A DNA stretch of 13,372 nucleotides from JBGMEA01 sp964444065 (GTDB lineage: Bacteria; Bacillota; Clostridia; Eubacteriales; Anaerofustaceae): the NCBI GenBank assembly GCA_964444065.1, contig CAYUFL010000043.1:1-13372 (forward strand), in the 5' to 3' direction. The notes beneath the pieces are model-generated. The model saw only the letters and a program-made list of their open reading frames with translations. It did no database searches and was not told where the DNA came from. Within the stretch, counting starts at the first letter, position 1. Every line of letters begins with the position of its first letter. Position numbers and translations under genes: made by a program. Below are positions 1 to 6,327 of the stretch, one piece after another.

Positions 1-330
1 TCAGGCAGAACCGTCCGCACCGTGCCGCATCAGGACGAAGTGGTTTACCTCAGGGAAAACTCCAACATCAGTACCGGCGGAGACAGCATTGATATGACGG
101 ATGAAATACCGCAGGAGTACAAAGCAATCGCAGCCCGCGCCGCAAAGACAATCGGCGCAAAAATCTGCGGGGCGGATATCATCATCCGGGATATGACAAA
201 GCCTGCGAATTCCGATAACTACAGCGTGATTGAGCTGAATTTCAATCCTGCCCTGCATATGCACAACTTCCCCTATCGCGGCAAAAATCGCCATGTGGAA
301 ACGTACGTGCTTGATCTGCTGGGCTTCTGA
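1..330 (+). CDS. gshF: Bifunctional glutamate-cysteine ligase/glutathione synthetase, C-terminal part (partial)
   Basis: The reading frame is open from the window edge and ends in TGA at 328-330, so only the last 109 residues are present. They match the end of the ATP-grasp glutathione synthetase domain of the GshF (GshAB) fusion enzyme, which makes gamma-glutamylcysteine and then glutathione in the cytosol. The landmarks are LRENSNISTGGDSIDMT near residues 27-43, a conserved ATP-grasp substrate and nucleotide loop, and IELNFNPALHMHNFPYRGKN near residues 77-96, which carries the metal-binding ELNFNP element. A short C-terminal tail (VLDLLGF) is usual for the family. The glutamate-cysteine ligase half is outside the window, so a stand-alone ATP-grasp relative such as a cyanophycin-synthetase-like protein cannot be fully excluded, but the motif wording favours GshF. 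A hairpin terminator follows 46 bases downstream. Confidence 0.85.
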   Translation, partial: SGRTVRTVPHQDEVVYLRENSNISTGGDSIDMTDEIPQEYKAIAARAAKTIGAKICGADIIIRDMTKPANSDNYSVIELNFNPALHMHNFPYRGKNRHVETYVLDLLGF

Positions 331-375
331 GTGATCCAAACAAATATCAAAAAATCAGATCGTTTCACACATAAA

Positions 376-401
376 AAAAGCATAACGCATGTTATGCTTT
401 T
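376..401. terminator. Bidirectional rho-independent terminator between gshF and the RHH gene
   Basis: An 11-bp perfect stem (376-386 with 391-401) has a 4-base GCAT loop. Seven A precede the stem's GC part on one side and a T run follows on the other, so it can end transcription from gshF (+) and from the small RHH gene (-), whose stop codon is at 404-406. Confidence 0.85.
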
Positions 402-403
402 CA

Positions 404-574
404 TCAGTTCTTTCCCTTTTTCCTTTTATTCACCGCTTCGCTGAGCAGATATTCGATCTGCCCGTTGATTGAGCGAAAATCATCCTCCGCCCACTCGGCG
501 AGATCTTTCCAAAGAGAAGAGGATACGCGCAGGAGTATCTGCTTTTTTTCTTTGTCTTTTTCGCTGTTTTCCAT
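404..574 (-). CDS. Small ribbon-helix-helix (Arc-like) DNA-binding protein, 56 aa
   Basis: This short frame begins at ATG 574-572 and ends TGA at 406-404. An AGGAGG sequence lies 7 bases before the start. The protein has a charged N-terminus (MENSEKDKEKKQ), then a candidate beta strand ILLRVSSSL (13-21), helix WKDLAEWAEDD (22-32), turn and helix SINGQIEYLLSEAVNKRKK (35-53). This strand-helix-helix layout, with SINGQIEYLL as the second helix, is typical of Arc/MetJ-type RHH repressors, which bind DNA as dimers through the paired strands. It follows the SPFH gene on the same strand with a 63-base gap and has its own promoter at 604-633. Small Arc-like genes are often found next to SPFH genes of this kind in Firmicutes (family knowledge). 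Its target is unknown; autoregulation of the pair is a guess. No toxin gene is adjacent, so I do not call it an antitoxin. Confidence 0.85.
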   Translation of the reverse strand: MENSEKDKEKKQILLRVSSSLWKDLAEWAEDDFRSINGQIEYLLSEAVNKRKKGKN

Positions 575-603
575 CGCGCATCCTCCTTTTATTCTTGCAG
601 TCT

Positions 604-633
604 ATTTTATCCCGTGCAGCGCTTCGTTGTCAA
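604..633 (-). promoter_or_regulatory. Promoter of the RHH gene
   Basis: On the minus strand TTGACA (633-628) and TAAAAT (609-604) are separated by 18 bases, close to the sigma-70/SigA consensus. It lies between the SPFH stop codon and the RHH start, so the small gene can be transcribed independently of the SPFH gene. Confidence 0.7.
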
Positions 634-637
634 AGCA

Positions 638-1618
638 TTAATAGATCGAGCCGCTGTTCACAATCGGCTGCGCATCTTTGTTGCCGCACAGCACCACGAG
701 CAGGTTGCTCACCATCGCCGCTTTTCGTTCCTCATCAAGAGTAACAATATTATTTTCGCTGAGTTTGTCCAGTGCCATCTGCACCATGCTGACGGCGCCT
801 TCCACAATCATTGCTCTTGCGTCGATAATTGCCGATGCCTGCTGTCTTTGGAGCATTGCCGCCGCAATTTCAGGTGCATAAGACAGATGCGTGATGCGCG
901 CTTCGAGAATTTCCAGCCCTGAAATTTCCACTTTTTTCTGGATTTCTTCTTTCAGCATTTCCGCAACTTCCTGGCTGCTTCCGCGCAGAGATTTTTCGTT
1001 GCCGTCATCCCCGCTCGCAATGTCATACGGATACAATCGGACAATATTGCGCAGCGAAGAATCGCACTGGATCGAAAGGTATTCCGTGAAGTTATCCACA
1101 TTGAACACCGCTTTTGCCGTGTTGACGACTTTCCAGATGACTACGATCCCGATAATGATCGGATTGCCGAGCGCATCGTTGATTTTTTGTTTTTCATTGT
1201 TCAGGGTCATTGCTTTGAGCGAAATTTTCTTATTGCGTGCCGCCATCATCGCCGCACTCTGCGCCGCATTTTTCGATCCGCTTGCCGCAGCTTCCGCTAC
1301 TGCCTGTGCAGATACCGCCGAAGCCGCAGCTGCCGCAGGATTAACCGCTGAAACGAACGGGTTGACAAAGAAAAATCCTTCGCCCTTGAGTGTGCCGACA
1401 TATTTGCCGAAAAGCGTCAATACGAGTGCTTCGTTCGGTTTGAGTATTTTCAGTCCGCCGAACAGGATCGGTCCGATAATCGAAAAATACAATATGCTTA
1501 CCACCACTGCCACAATACCGAATGCTGTTCCGCGTCCTTCGCTCAGCGTAATCACACTGAAGACAAACCATACGATAGAGCCGATCATCAACAGCAGATT
1601 GAGTATCAGCATCATCAT
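638..1618 (-). CDS. SPFH/band 7 (stomatin-like) membrane protein
   Basis: A 326-residue reading from ATG 1618. Two membrane segments (about residues 4-25 and 33-55) are followed by an SPFH domain containing KPNEALVLTLFGKYVGTLKG, a variable linker, then KKISLKAMTLNNEKQKIND, SIQCDSSLRNIVRLYPYD, EISGLEILEARITHLSYAPE and a conserved tail LVVLCGNKDAQPIVNSGSIY. These match a well-populated bacterial SPFH family of about 300-350 aa, thought to oligomerise into membrane microdomain scaffolds; its molecular role is not established. The linker (94-128) is an alanine-rich low-complexity insert. The start is uncertain. The frame stays open upstream to 1687 and encodes a charged, glutamate-rich leader ending in HHSGG, typical of the family N-terminus, but it contains no ATG, GTG or TTG. 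The well-placed ATG at 1680 is one base out of frame and ends at a TGA overlapping the 1618 ATG. Promoter at 1746-1774. Confidence 0.88.
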   Translation of the reverse strand: MMMLILNLLLMIGSIVWFVFSVITLSEGRGTAFGIVAVVVSILYFSIIGPILFGGLKILKPNEALVLTLFGKYVGTLKGEGFFFVNPFVSAVNPAAAAASAVSAQAVAEAAASGSKNAAQSAAMMAARNKKISLKAMTLNNEKQKINDALGNPIIIGIVVIWKVVNTAKAVFNVDNFTEYLSIQCDSSLRNIVRLYPYDIASGDDGNEKSLRGSSQEVAEMLKEEIQKKVEISGLEILEARITHLSYAPEIAAAMLQRQQASAIIDARAMIVEGAVSMVQMALDKLSENNIVTLDEERKAAMVSNLLVVLCGNKDAQPIVNSGSIY

Positions 1619-1712
1619 CCCGCCGGAATGATGCGCCTCCAGCTCTTCATATACAACTTGTTCGATTTGTTTGTTCTCATCTATAAATCAATCCTCTTTC
1701 CTTCTGTATGTG

Positions 1713-1733
1713 ATATCATTTTAATATCATTTT
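1713..1733. repeat. Tandem 10-bp direct repeat in the SPFH 5' leader
   Basis: ATATCATTTT occurs at 1713-1722 and again at 1724-1733, a spacing of 11 bp or about one helical turn. It lies just downstream of the predicted transcription start of the SPFH gene (on the minus strand it reads AAAATGATAT twice). The position would suit an operator, but the AT-rich content means chance cannot be excluded. Confidence 0.45.
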
Positions 1734-1745
1734 TATATTGCTGTT

Positions 1746-1774
1746 ATATTACATCCGTTCGCTCGCGGTGTCAA
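1746..1774 (-). promoter_or_regulatory. Promoter of the SPFH gene
   Basis: On the minus strand TTGACA (1774-1769) and TAATAT (1751-1746) are exactly 17 bases apart. This is a near-perfect SigA-type promoter. The predicted start near 1739 leaves a leader of about 120 nt to the ATG at 1618, or about 60 nt to the ATG at 1680. Confidence 0.85.
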
Positions 1775-1811
1775 TAGATTATCAGAAATTAATCAAAATT
1801 TTTGCGCAAAT

Positions 1812-1838
1812 AAAAAAAGCATCGGATTTCCGATGCTT
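1812..1838 (-). terminator. Rho-independent terminator of the metal-uptake operon
   Basis: The inverted repeat GCATCGGA / TCCGATGC (1819-1826 and 1829-1836) is followed on the minus strand by seven T (1818-1812). It lies 14 bases past the permease stop codon and ends the leftward operon before the SPFH promoter. Confidence 0.9.
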
Positions 1839-1849
1839 GTATTGTCAAT

Positions 1850-2677
1850 CTATACATTATGATGCCCCATTAGCCGCCCCAAAAGACTAAAGCACAGAAA
1901 CACGACCAGATTCACCACCACAATACTGGCTCCCACCGGAGTGGAAAAGGCGTAAGAAGCGATCAATCCGACCATAAAGCAGCTCACGGAAAGCACGGCA
2001 GAACTGATGATCACGCCTCGAAAGCTGCGGAAAATCCGCATCGAACTGAGTGCGGGAAAAATGATCAGACTGGATATCAGCATCGCACCCATCATCCGCA
2101 TACCAAGTACGATGGTCACCGCCGTCAGTACCGCGATCAGCATATTGTACCTTCCGACCTTTATTCCCGTTGCCTGTGCAAAATTTTCATCGAAGGTTAC
2201 CGCAAAAATACGATTGTAGAGAAGGACGAATAACCCCAGCACGACCGCAGAGAGAATTAAGCTCAGATATACGTCGTCCGATCCCGCCGCAAGGATACTG
2301 CCGAACATATAACCATATATATCGGTGTTCATGCCCGAACTCAGCGAGGTGGCAATGACCCCGATGGCAAGTGCACTGCTCGAAAGAATCGCGATGGCAG
2401 CGTCCCCTTTTATTTTTCCGTTTTCTTTCAGACGCAACAGCAAAAATGCGCAAAGCGTGACGACGGGCAGAGCTACTGCGAGCGGTGCCCAGTGCAGACT
2501 CATTGCGATCGCCAACGTACCGAACCCGACATGGGAAAGTCCGTCGCCGATCATCGAGTATCGTTTCAATACAAGACTGACACCGAGCAGTGCCGCACAA
2601 AGGGATACGGGTATGCCCACCAGCACGGCACGCTGAATGAAGACGTAGGTAAACATACTGCCCAAACTGCCGATCAT
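1850..2677 (-). CDS. znuB: Metal ABC transporter permease (ABC-3 family, zinc/manganese type)
   Basis: A 275-residue, very hydrophobic protein with about seven to eight predicted membrane helices, the normal size for the ABC-3 family. The cytoplasmic stretch LVLKRYSMIGDGLSHVGFG (about 36-54) is a family hallmark. So are TGIKVGRYNML and the following GMRMMGAMLISSLIIFPAL, and SYAFSTPVGASIVVVN near the C-terminus. It would form the dimeric transmembrane channel through which metal released by the lipoprotein is moved with ATP hydrolysis by the neighbouring ATPase. Its ATG overlaps the ATPase stop codon in an ATGA arrangement (2674-2677), which suggests translational coupling. The regulator at the head of the operon points to zinc, but ABC-3 permeases also carry manganese or iron, so the substrate is inferred. 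Confidence 0.9.
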   Translation of the reverse strand: MIGSLGSMFTYVFIQRAVLVGIPVSLCAALLGVSLVLKRYSMIGDGLSHVGFGTLAIAMSLHWAPLAVALPVVTLCAFLLLRLKENGKIKGDAAIAILSSSALAIGVIATSLSSGMNTDIYGYMFGSILAAGSDDVYLSLILSAVVLGLFVLLYNRIFAVTFDENFAQATGIKVGRYNMLIAVLTAVTIVLGMRMMGAMLISSLIIFPALSSMRIFRSFRGVIISSAVLSVSCFMVGLIASYAFSTPVGASIVVVNLVVFLCFSLLGRLMGHHNV

Positions 2678-3378
2678 GATCTGCCTCCCTGCGTCATTTT
2701 AATCCCCGCATCGCATTTCAGATAATCCTCCGTGCTTCCGTAGAACGCTGCGGAAGTATTCATATGAAGCACTTTGGTCGCATGCGGCAGCATCCCTTCC
2801 ACATCATGAGAAATCACCACCACGGATAACGACTGCATACGGTTGATCAGATGCAGCAATTCATAAAATTCGTTTCGCACGAGCGGATCCAGTCCGGTTG
2901 CCGGCTCATCAAGGAGCAGTATTTTTTTTGACGCACACATGGCTCTGGCAAGCAGCACCCGTTGCTGTTGTCCGCCGGAGAGCTCGCGGTAAGATCGTTT
3001 TCGCATTTCGTCAATATCCAGAAGCTTCATTGCTTTGGTGGCTTCCTGCTTGTCGTTTTTGCCGTAAAACGCTCTTCTGCCCAAACTGTTCAGTCTGCCG
3101 GAAAGCACGACTTCCTCCACTGCCGCGGGAAAGTCCTGCTGCACCGCAGTCTGCTGCGGCAGATAGCCGATTTCGTTTTTCTCCACGCCGTCGTATCGAA
3201 TCGTTCCTCCGCTCAGCGGCACCAACCCGACCATCGCACGCATCAGCGTGCTTTTTCCCGATCCGTTTTCTCCGAATACACAGAGAAAATCATGCTCGCC
3301 GACTGCAAAACTGACATGCTCTACAGCGGTAATGCGGTCATATTTGACCGTTACGTTCTCACAGGCAATCAAATCCAT
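2674..3378 (-). CDS. znuC: Metal ABC transporter ATP-binding protein
   Basis: A 234-residue ABC ATPase with all catalytic elements: Walker A GENGSGKST (36-44), Q-loop YLPQQT (72-77), signature LSGGQQQR (133-140), Walker B ILLLDEP (153-159, catalytic Glu158) and switch His191 in VISHDV. It would energise zinc or manganese import with the ABC-3 permease encoded directly downstream. Its ATG follows the lipoprotein stop codon after a single base (TGA-G-ATG), and its own stop overlaps the permease start, so the three transport genes are tightly coupled. No strong separate ribosome binding site is seen, which fits reinitiation. The length and motif order are normal for the ZnuC/AdcC/MntB group. Confidence 0.93.
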   Translation of the reverse strand: MDLIACENVTVKYDRITAVEHVSFAVGEHDFLCVFGENGSGKSTLMRAMVGLVPLSGGTIRYDGVEKNEIGYLPQQTAVQQDFPAAVEEVVLSGRLNSLGRRAFYGKNDKQEATKAMKLLDIDEMRKRSYRELSGGQQQRVLLARAMCASKKILLLDEPATGLDPLVRNEFYELLHLINRMQSLSVVVISHDVEGMLPHATKVLHMNTSAAFYGSTEDYLKCDAGIKMTQGGRS

Positions 3379-3379
3379 C

Positions 3380-4327
3380 TCAGTTCAGTCCGATTCTTAA
3401 ATTTTCCGCGTTCTGTTTCATGATATCCACATAGTTCAGCCCGCTGTCAAAATTCTCCTGACTGATATTGTGACAGGAGTTCAGCTCCAGCATCTGCGCG
3501 CCGGTCTGTTCGCTGATCGTTTTTGCAATCTGCTGATTGCTCAGTTCAATGTAAAACACCGCGGAGAGATTGTTCTGCTCAATTGTGTCGATCAGGTAGG
3601 CAATCGTCGATGCACTTGCTTCGGTATCTTCACTGCATCCGTTGAATGCAGCACGATAGTCCAGTCCGAATTCTTCGACAAAATAGCGAAACGGAAAACG
3701 GTCGCCGACCACGATTGTCTTATGCTTTGCCTGAGCAACGATTGTCGTAATTTCCTCTTGCACATTCTGAATCTGCAACACATACGCATCCGAATTTTCG
3801 CAGTAGGCTTCGGTATTGATCGGATCAAGTTTGCACATCGCGTCACGGATGGCATTCACGATCAGAATCGCGTTTGCGGGAGCCGTCCATATATGTTCGT
3901 CATACTCAATCTCCGTCGCATCATGCGTTTCCTGCTCCGTCGCCGCCATCCCTTCCACTGCTTCTTCCTCCACCGGAGTGACGGCATCCATCATACGAAT
4001 GATCGTCATATGACCGGTATCAATCGAATCCAGCACCGTATCCACCCACGCATCCGCTTCACCGCCGTTATAGATAAACACATCGCAGGCTTGAATTTTT
4101 GCGATATCCGCAGTGGTGGGATCGTAGGTATGGATTTCGGTTCCCGGTTTGATCAGCATGCTGACGCTCCCGTCGTCACCGATAACCGCCCGCGCAAAAT
4201 CATAGGCGGGAAAAATCGTTGTCACAACCGATATCCCCGCGTCATCCGACTGCTGCGACGTTTTCCCGCAGCCGAAGAGTGATACCGTCAGTATGAATAT
4301 ACACAAAAAAGCCAATAATCGTTTCAT
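3380..4327 (-). CDS. znuA: Metal ABC transporter substrate-binding lipoprotein (ZnuA/AdcA/LraI type)
   Basis: The start at 4327 (MKRLL) is chosen because GGAGG lies 5 bases upstream and a signal peptide begins there; longer frames upstream lack both. The 315-residue protein has a lipoprotein signal with lipobox LFGC (Cys20), so it should be anchored outside the membrane. Family landmarks are TTIFPAYDFARAV (36-48), the first metal His66 in TEIHTYDPTTADI, and His145 in EHIWTAPANA. Where many family members carry a third metal His, this protein has Asp209 in VVGDRFPFRYF. The usual His-rich loop is replaced by an acidic one (about 118-144). A C-terminal NSCHNIS element (283-289) is shared by a clostridial subgroup as I recall it. 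It would capture Zn2+ (possibly Mn2+) for the downstream ATPase and permease. It lies 70 bases after the regulator gene without a visible terminator, so it is probably cotranscribed. Confidence 0.9.
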   Translation of the reverse strand: MKRLLAFLCIFILTVSLFGCGKTSQQSDDAGISVVTTIFPAYDFARAVIGDDGSVSMLIKPGTEIHTYDPTTADIAKIQACDVFIYNGGEADAWVDTVLDSIDTGHMTIIRMMDAVTPVEEEAVEGMAATEQETHDATEIEYDEHIWTAPANAILIVNAIRDAMCKLDPINTEAYCENSDAYVLQIQNVQEEITTIVAQAKHKTIVVGDRFPFRYFVEEFGLDYRAAFNGCSEDTEASASTIAYLIDTIEQNNLSAVFYIELSNQQIAKTISEQTGAQMLELNSCHNISQENFDSGLNYVDIMKQNAENLRIGLN

Positions 4328-4397
4328 TGTTTCCTCCGTTGCATCGCAAAGACGCGTGCAATCCTTTGAACGTGAATGATGTAAATGTCGCAATCCG

Positions 4398-4823
4398 TCA
4401 TTGCGTATCTTTCGCATGCTCAAGCTGTGCGCAGTGTTCGCATTCTCCGTAAAAAACAGTCTGACAGGGATCCAGCACAAAACGGTGGTCCCGCGCAATA
4501 TGCTGCTGCATTTCTTCCATTACGTCGCATTCCAAATGAATCAGTCTGCCGCACCTGCGGCATTTGAGATGATAATGATTGCTGCACTGCGCATCCGTAC
4601 AAATTTGGTAACAGGCACACTGCCCTGCATCCGCGGTATATTTGCGCAGCATGCCGTCCGCGGTCAGCCGCTCCAAACAACGATAAATGGTTGCCCTGCT
4701 GACTTCTTCTCCGGCGCTTTCAAGACGCTGCGCAATCTGCTGTGCATTCATGTGATGCCCCGCATTTTCGTGCAGCACCAGAGCGATCATTTCCTGCTGT
4801 TTTGTTCGGTAGGGTTTTCTCAT
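4398..4823 (-). CDS. zur: Fur-family metalloregulator, probably Zur
   Basis: A 141-residue protein from ATG 4823, preceded by GGAG 6 bases upstream. An earlier in-frame ATG (4853) lies inside the operator and has no ribosome site. The N-terminal winged helix (about 1-80) includes AQQIAQRLESAGEEVSRATI, where SRATIYRCLERL is the recognition helix. The C-terminal half has HYHLKCRRCGRLIHLEC (83-99) and CEHC (128-131). The CxxC pairs C88/C91 and C128/C131 fit the structural zinc site, and H83, H85, H96, E98 and H113 are candidate sensor ligands. Four further cysteines (69, 71, 75, 80) crowd the hinge. It heads the metal-uptake operon and follows a perfect 7-1-7 palindrome, so an autoregulated repressor that shuts off uptake when metal is plentiful is the natural reading. 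The zinc assignment (rather than Fur, PerR or Mur) rests on the ABC context and is inference. Confidence 0.88.
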   Translation of the reverse strand: MRKPYRTKQQEMIALVLHENAGHHMNAQQIAQRLESAGEEVSRATIYRCLERLTADGMLRKYTADAGQCACYQICTDAQCSNHYHLKCRRCGRLIHLECDVMEEMQQHIARDHRFVLDPCQTVFYGECEHCAQLEHAKDTQ

Positions 4824-4837
4824 ATCGTTCTCCAATT

Positions 4838-4852
4838 TGAGAATTATTCTCA
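4838..4852. promoter_or_regulatory. Fur/Zur-type operator (7-1-7 palindrome)
   Basis: TGAGAATTATTCTCA is a perfect inverted repeat of 7-1-7 form, the same architecture as Fur, Zur and PerR boxes in Firmicutes; it differs from the B. subtilis Fur core TGATAATNATTATCA by one symmetric change. It lies between the -10 element and the ribosome binding site of the regulator gene, at about +7 to +21, where a bound repressor would block transcription of the whole operon. Confidence 0.8.
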
Positions 4853-4864
4853 TATTATATCCCC

Positions 4865-4893
4865 ATTATACGGCTGTAAAAATTTTCTGTCAA
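4865..4893 (-). promoter_or_regulatory. Promoter of the zur-znuACB operon
   Basis: On the minus strand TTGACA (4893-4888) and TATAAT (4870-4865) are exactly 17 bases apart, matching the SigA consensus at all 12 positions. A second TATAAT lies 11 bases further downstream (4859-4854), touching the operator. A fully consensus promoter suits a unit controlled by a repressor. Confidence 0.9.
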
Positions 4894-4911
4894 TCGTACA
4901 ATAACACAATC

Positions 4912-4936
4912 AAAAAAAAGCCTGCGGCTGCAGGCT
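4912..4936 (-). terminator. Rho-independent terminator of pgi
   Basis: AGCCTGC and GCAGGCT (4919-4925, 4930-4936) form a GC-rich stem with a 4-base loop, followed on the minus strand by a run of T (4919-4912). It ends the leftward DUF2804-pgi transcription just before the zur promoter. The 72-base stretch between it and the pgi stop has one weak hairpin (4961-4988) and nothing else recognisable. Confidence 0.92.
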
Positions 4937-5008
4937 CGGATTGTGTTGACGCAATCAAACAATGTATCATGCGATCCATCGGTACATTGAGAGGGATTGC
5001 CCAGGAAA

Positions 5009-6259
5009 TTAATCCCGTCTGATTTTACTGACCAGATCGACAAGGTTTTTCTTATATACTTCCACGCCGGGCTGATTAAACGGATCAACGCCCAGCAGCA
5101 TACTGCTCGCGGCGCATGCTTTTTCAAAAAAGTATACCGCATACCCGAAAGATTCTTCATCCAGTGCATCCATTTCGAACGTAATGATCGGCGTGTTATT
5201 TTTATAATGCGCCTTATTCACTGCAAGCATAACCGCGTTGTTCTTCTCGTTAAAGGACATATCTCCGTCCATTTCGATATCAAACGGAGGATTCTTGATT
5301 TTAAATACCGTTTCGAAGAATATCTGACTGCCCTCCTGCAAAAACTGCCCCATCGAATGCAGATCGCGTGTCAATATAAGGGAAGAGGGATAAATGCCCA
5401 GATACTCTTTGCCTTCGCTTTCGCCGAAAAGCTGCTTGAGCCATTCTGCGAAATAAACAAGCTGCGGCTCAAAGAATTCATAGATTTCAACGGTACGGTT
5501 GTGTTTCTGATTGAGAATACGGCGAATCGCTGCATACTGATAACATGGATTTTCGACAATGTTCGGATTGTTGTAGCGTTCGTATGCCTGTTTGGCACCA
5601 TCCAAAATGCGTTTGATGTCAATGCCCGCGACGGCAATCGGAAACAGCCCCGCCGGTGTCAGCACACTGTATCGTCCGCCGATATCATTTTCAAGCACAA
5701 AGGAAGTATATTTATTTTTTGTCGTTTCCGCGCGCAATGCCCCTGTCGATTTATCGGTGACAACAAACACATGCTGGTTGAATTCTTCCCCGTATTTTTC
5801 GATCAGCAGCTTTTTGAACAAATTGAATACCACAGAAGTTTCTGCGGTTTTTCCCGATTTTGATACGACACAGACTGCGATATCTTCTTTTTTGATACGA
5901 TCATACAATTCCTTGTGATAGGTTCCGCTTAAGTTCCATCCCGCGAAATAAATTTTCAGTTTATTGGTTTCGTTGTGATAACGGGACATGAGCATCTGCG
6001 TGCAGGCACGTGCCCCGAGAAAAGAACCGCCGATACCGATAATGACAAATGCGGTATTCTCTTTGCGGATTTTTCTGGCAACGCTGTTCATTTCATCAAC
6101 CAAAGCATCCGAAATACGCATCGGATAATCGACCCAACCCGTATTCTCCATCTTGCCGCTGTGCAGATTATCATGGATTGATTTTATTTTCGCCTTGTAA
6201 TTCGTAATTTCTGTGATATCTGTTTTTGACATCGAAAAATTTAATGTTACTTTGCTCAT
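5009..6259 (-). CDS. pgi: Glucose-6-phosphate isomerase
   Basis: Interconverts glucose 6-phosphate and fructose 6-phosphate in glycolysis and gluconeogenesis, in the cytosol. The start at 6259 (MSKVTLNF) is chosen for its GGGAGG 5 bases upstream; a 25-residue upstream extension lacks one. The protein is 416 aa, slightly shorter than the roughly 450 aa of many Firmicute Pgi. It contains IGIGGSFLGAR (74-84), the phosphate loop SKSGKTAETS (133-142), NDIGGRYSVLTPAG (191-204), LKQLFGESEGKE (274-285) with catalytic Glu280, DLHSMGQFLQEG (299-310) with His301, and QPGVEVYKKN (396-405) with catalytic Lys403. All expected catalytic residues are present, so it should be active. It lies 68 bases after the DUF2804 gene on the same strand. 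Only a weak promoter-like sequence is visible in that gap, so cotranscription is possible. Confidence 0.95.
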   Translation of the reverse strand: MSKVTLNFSMSKTDITEITNYKAKIKSIHDNLHSGKMENTGWVDYPMRISDALVDEMNSVARKIRKENTAFVIIGIGGSFLGARACTQMLMSRYHNETNKLKIYFAGWNLSGTYHKELYDRIKKEDIAVCVVSKSGKTAETSVVFNLFKKLLIEKYGEEFNQHVFVVTDKSTGALRAETTKNKYTSFVLENDIGGRYSVLTPAGLFPIAVAGIDIKRILDGAKQAYERYNNPNIVENPCYQYAAIRRILNQKHNRTVEIYEFFEPQLVYFAEWLKQLFGESEGKEYLGIYPSSLILTRDLHSMGQFLQEGSQIFFETVFKIKNPPFDIEMDGDMSFNEKNNAVMLAVNKAHYKNNTPIITFEMDALDEESFGYAVYFFEKACAASSMLLGVDPFNQPGVEVYKKNLVDLVSKIRRD

Positions 6260-6327
6260 AATGGCCTCCCTGTATTGATCGTTCTTATTTATGATTGATT
6301 TCGAGATAAAAGTTAACCGACCTGTTT

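Noticed and set aside
404..574. Antitoxin of a toxin-antitoxin pair
   Set aside because: The RHH fold would allow it, but no small toxin-like gene is adjacent; the neighbour is an SPFH protein.
891..1631. 246-codon open frame on the plus strand opposite the SPFH gene
   Set aside because: Antisense shadow of a strongly recognisable SPFH protein; no ribosome site and no protein-like domain.
3470..4282. 270-codon plus-strand frame opposite the binding lipoprotein
   Set aside because: Antisense of znuA with no ribosome binding site and no recognisable domain.
4389..4405. Hairpin CGCAAT/ATTGCG at the end of the regulator gene as a terminator between zur and znuA
   Set aside because: Only six base pairs and no T run follows on the minus strand, so it should not stop operon transcription.
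4997..5863. 288-codon plus-strand frame opposite pgi
   Set aside because: Shadow of pgi, which carries all catalytic residues on the other strand.
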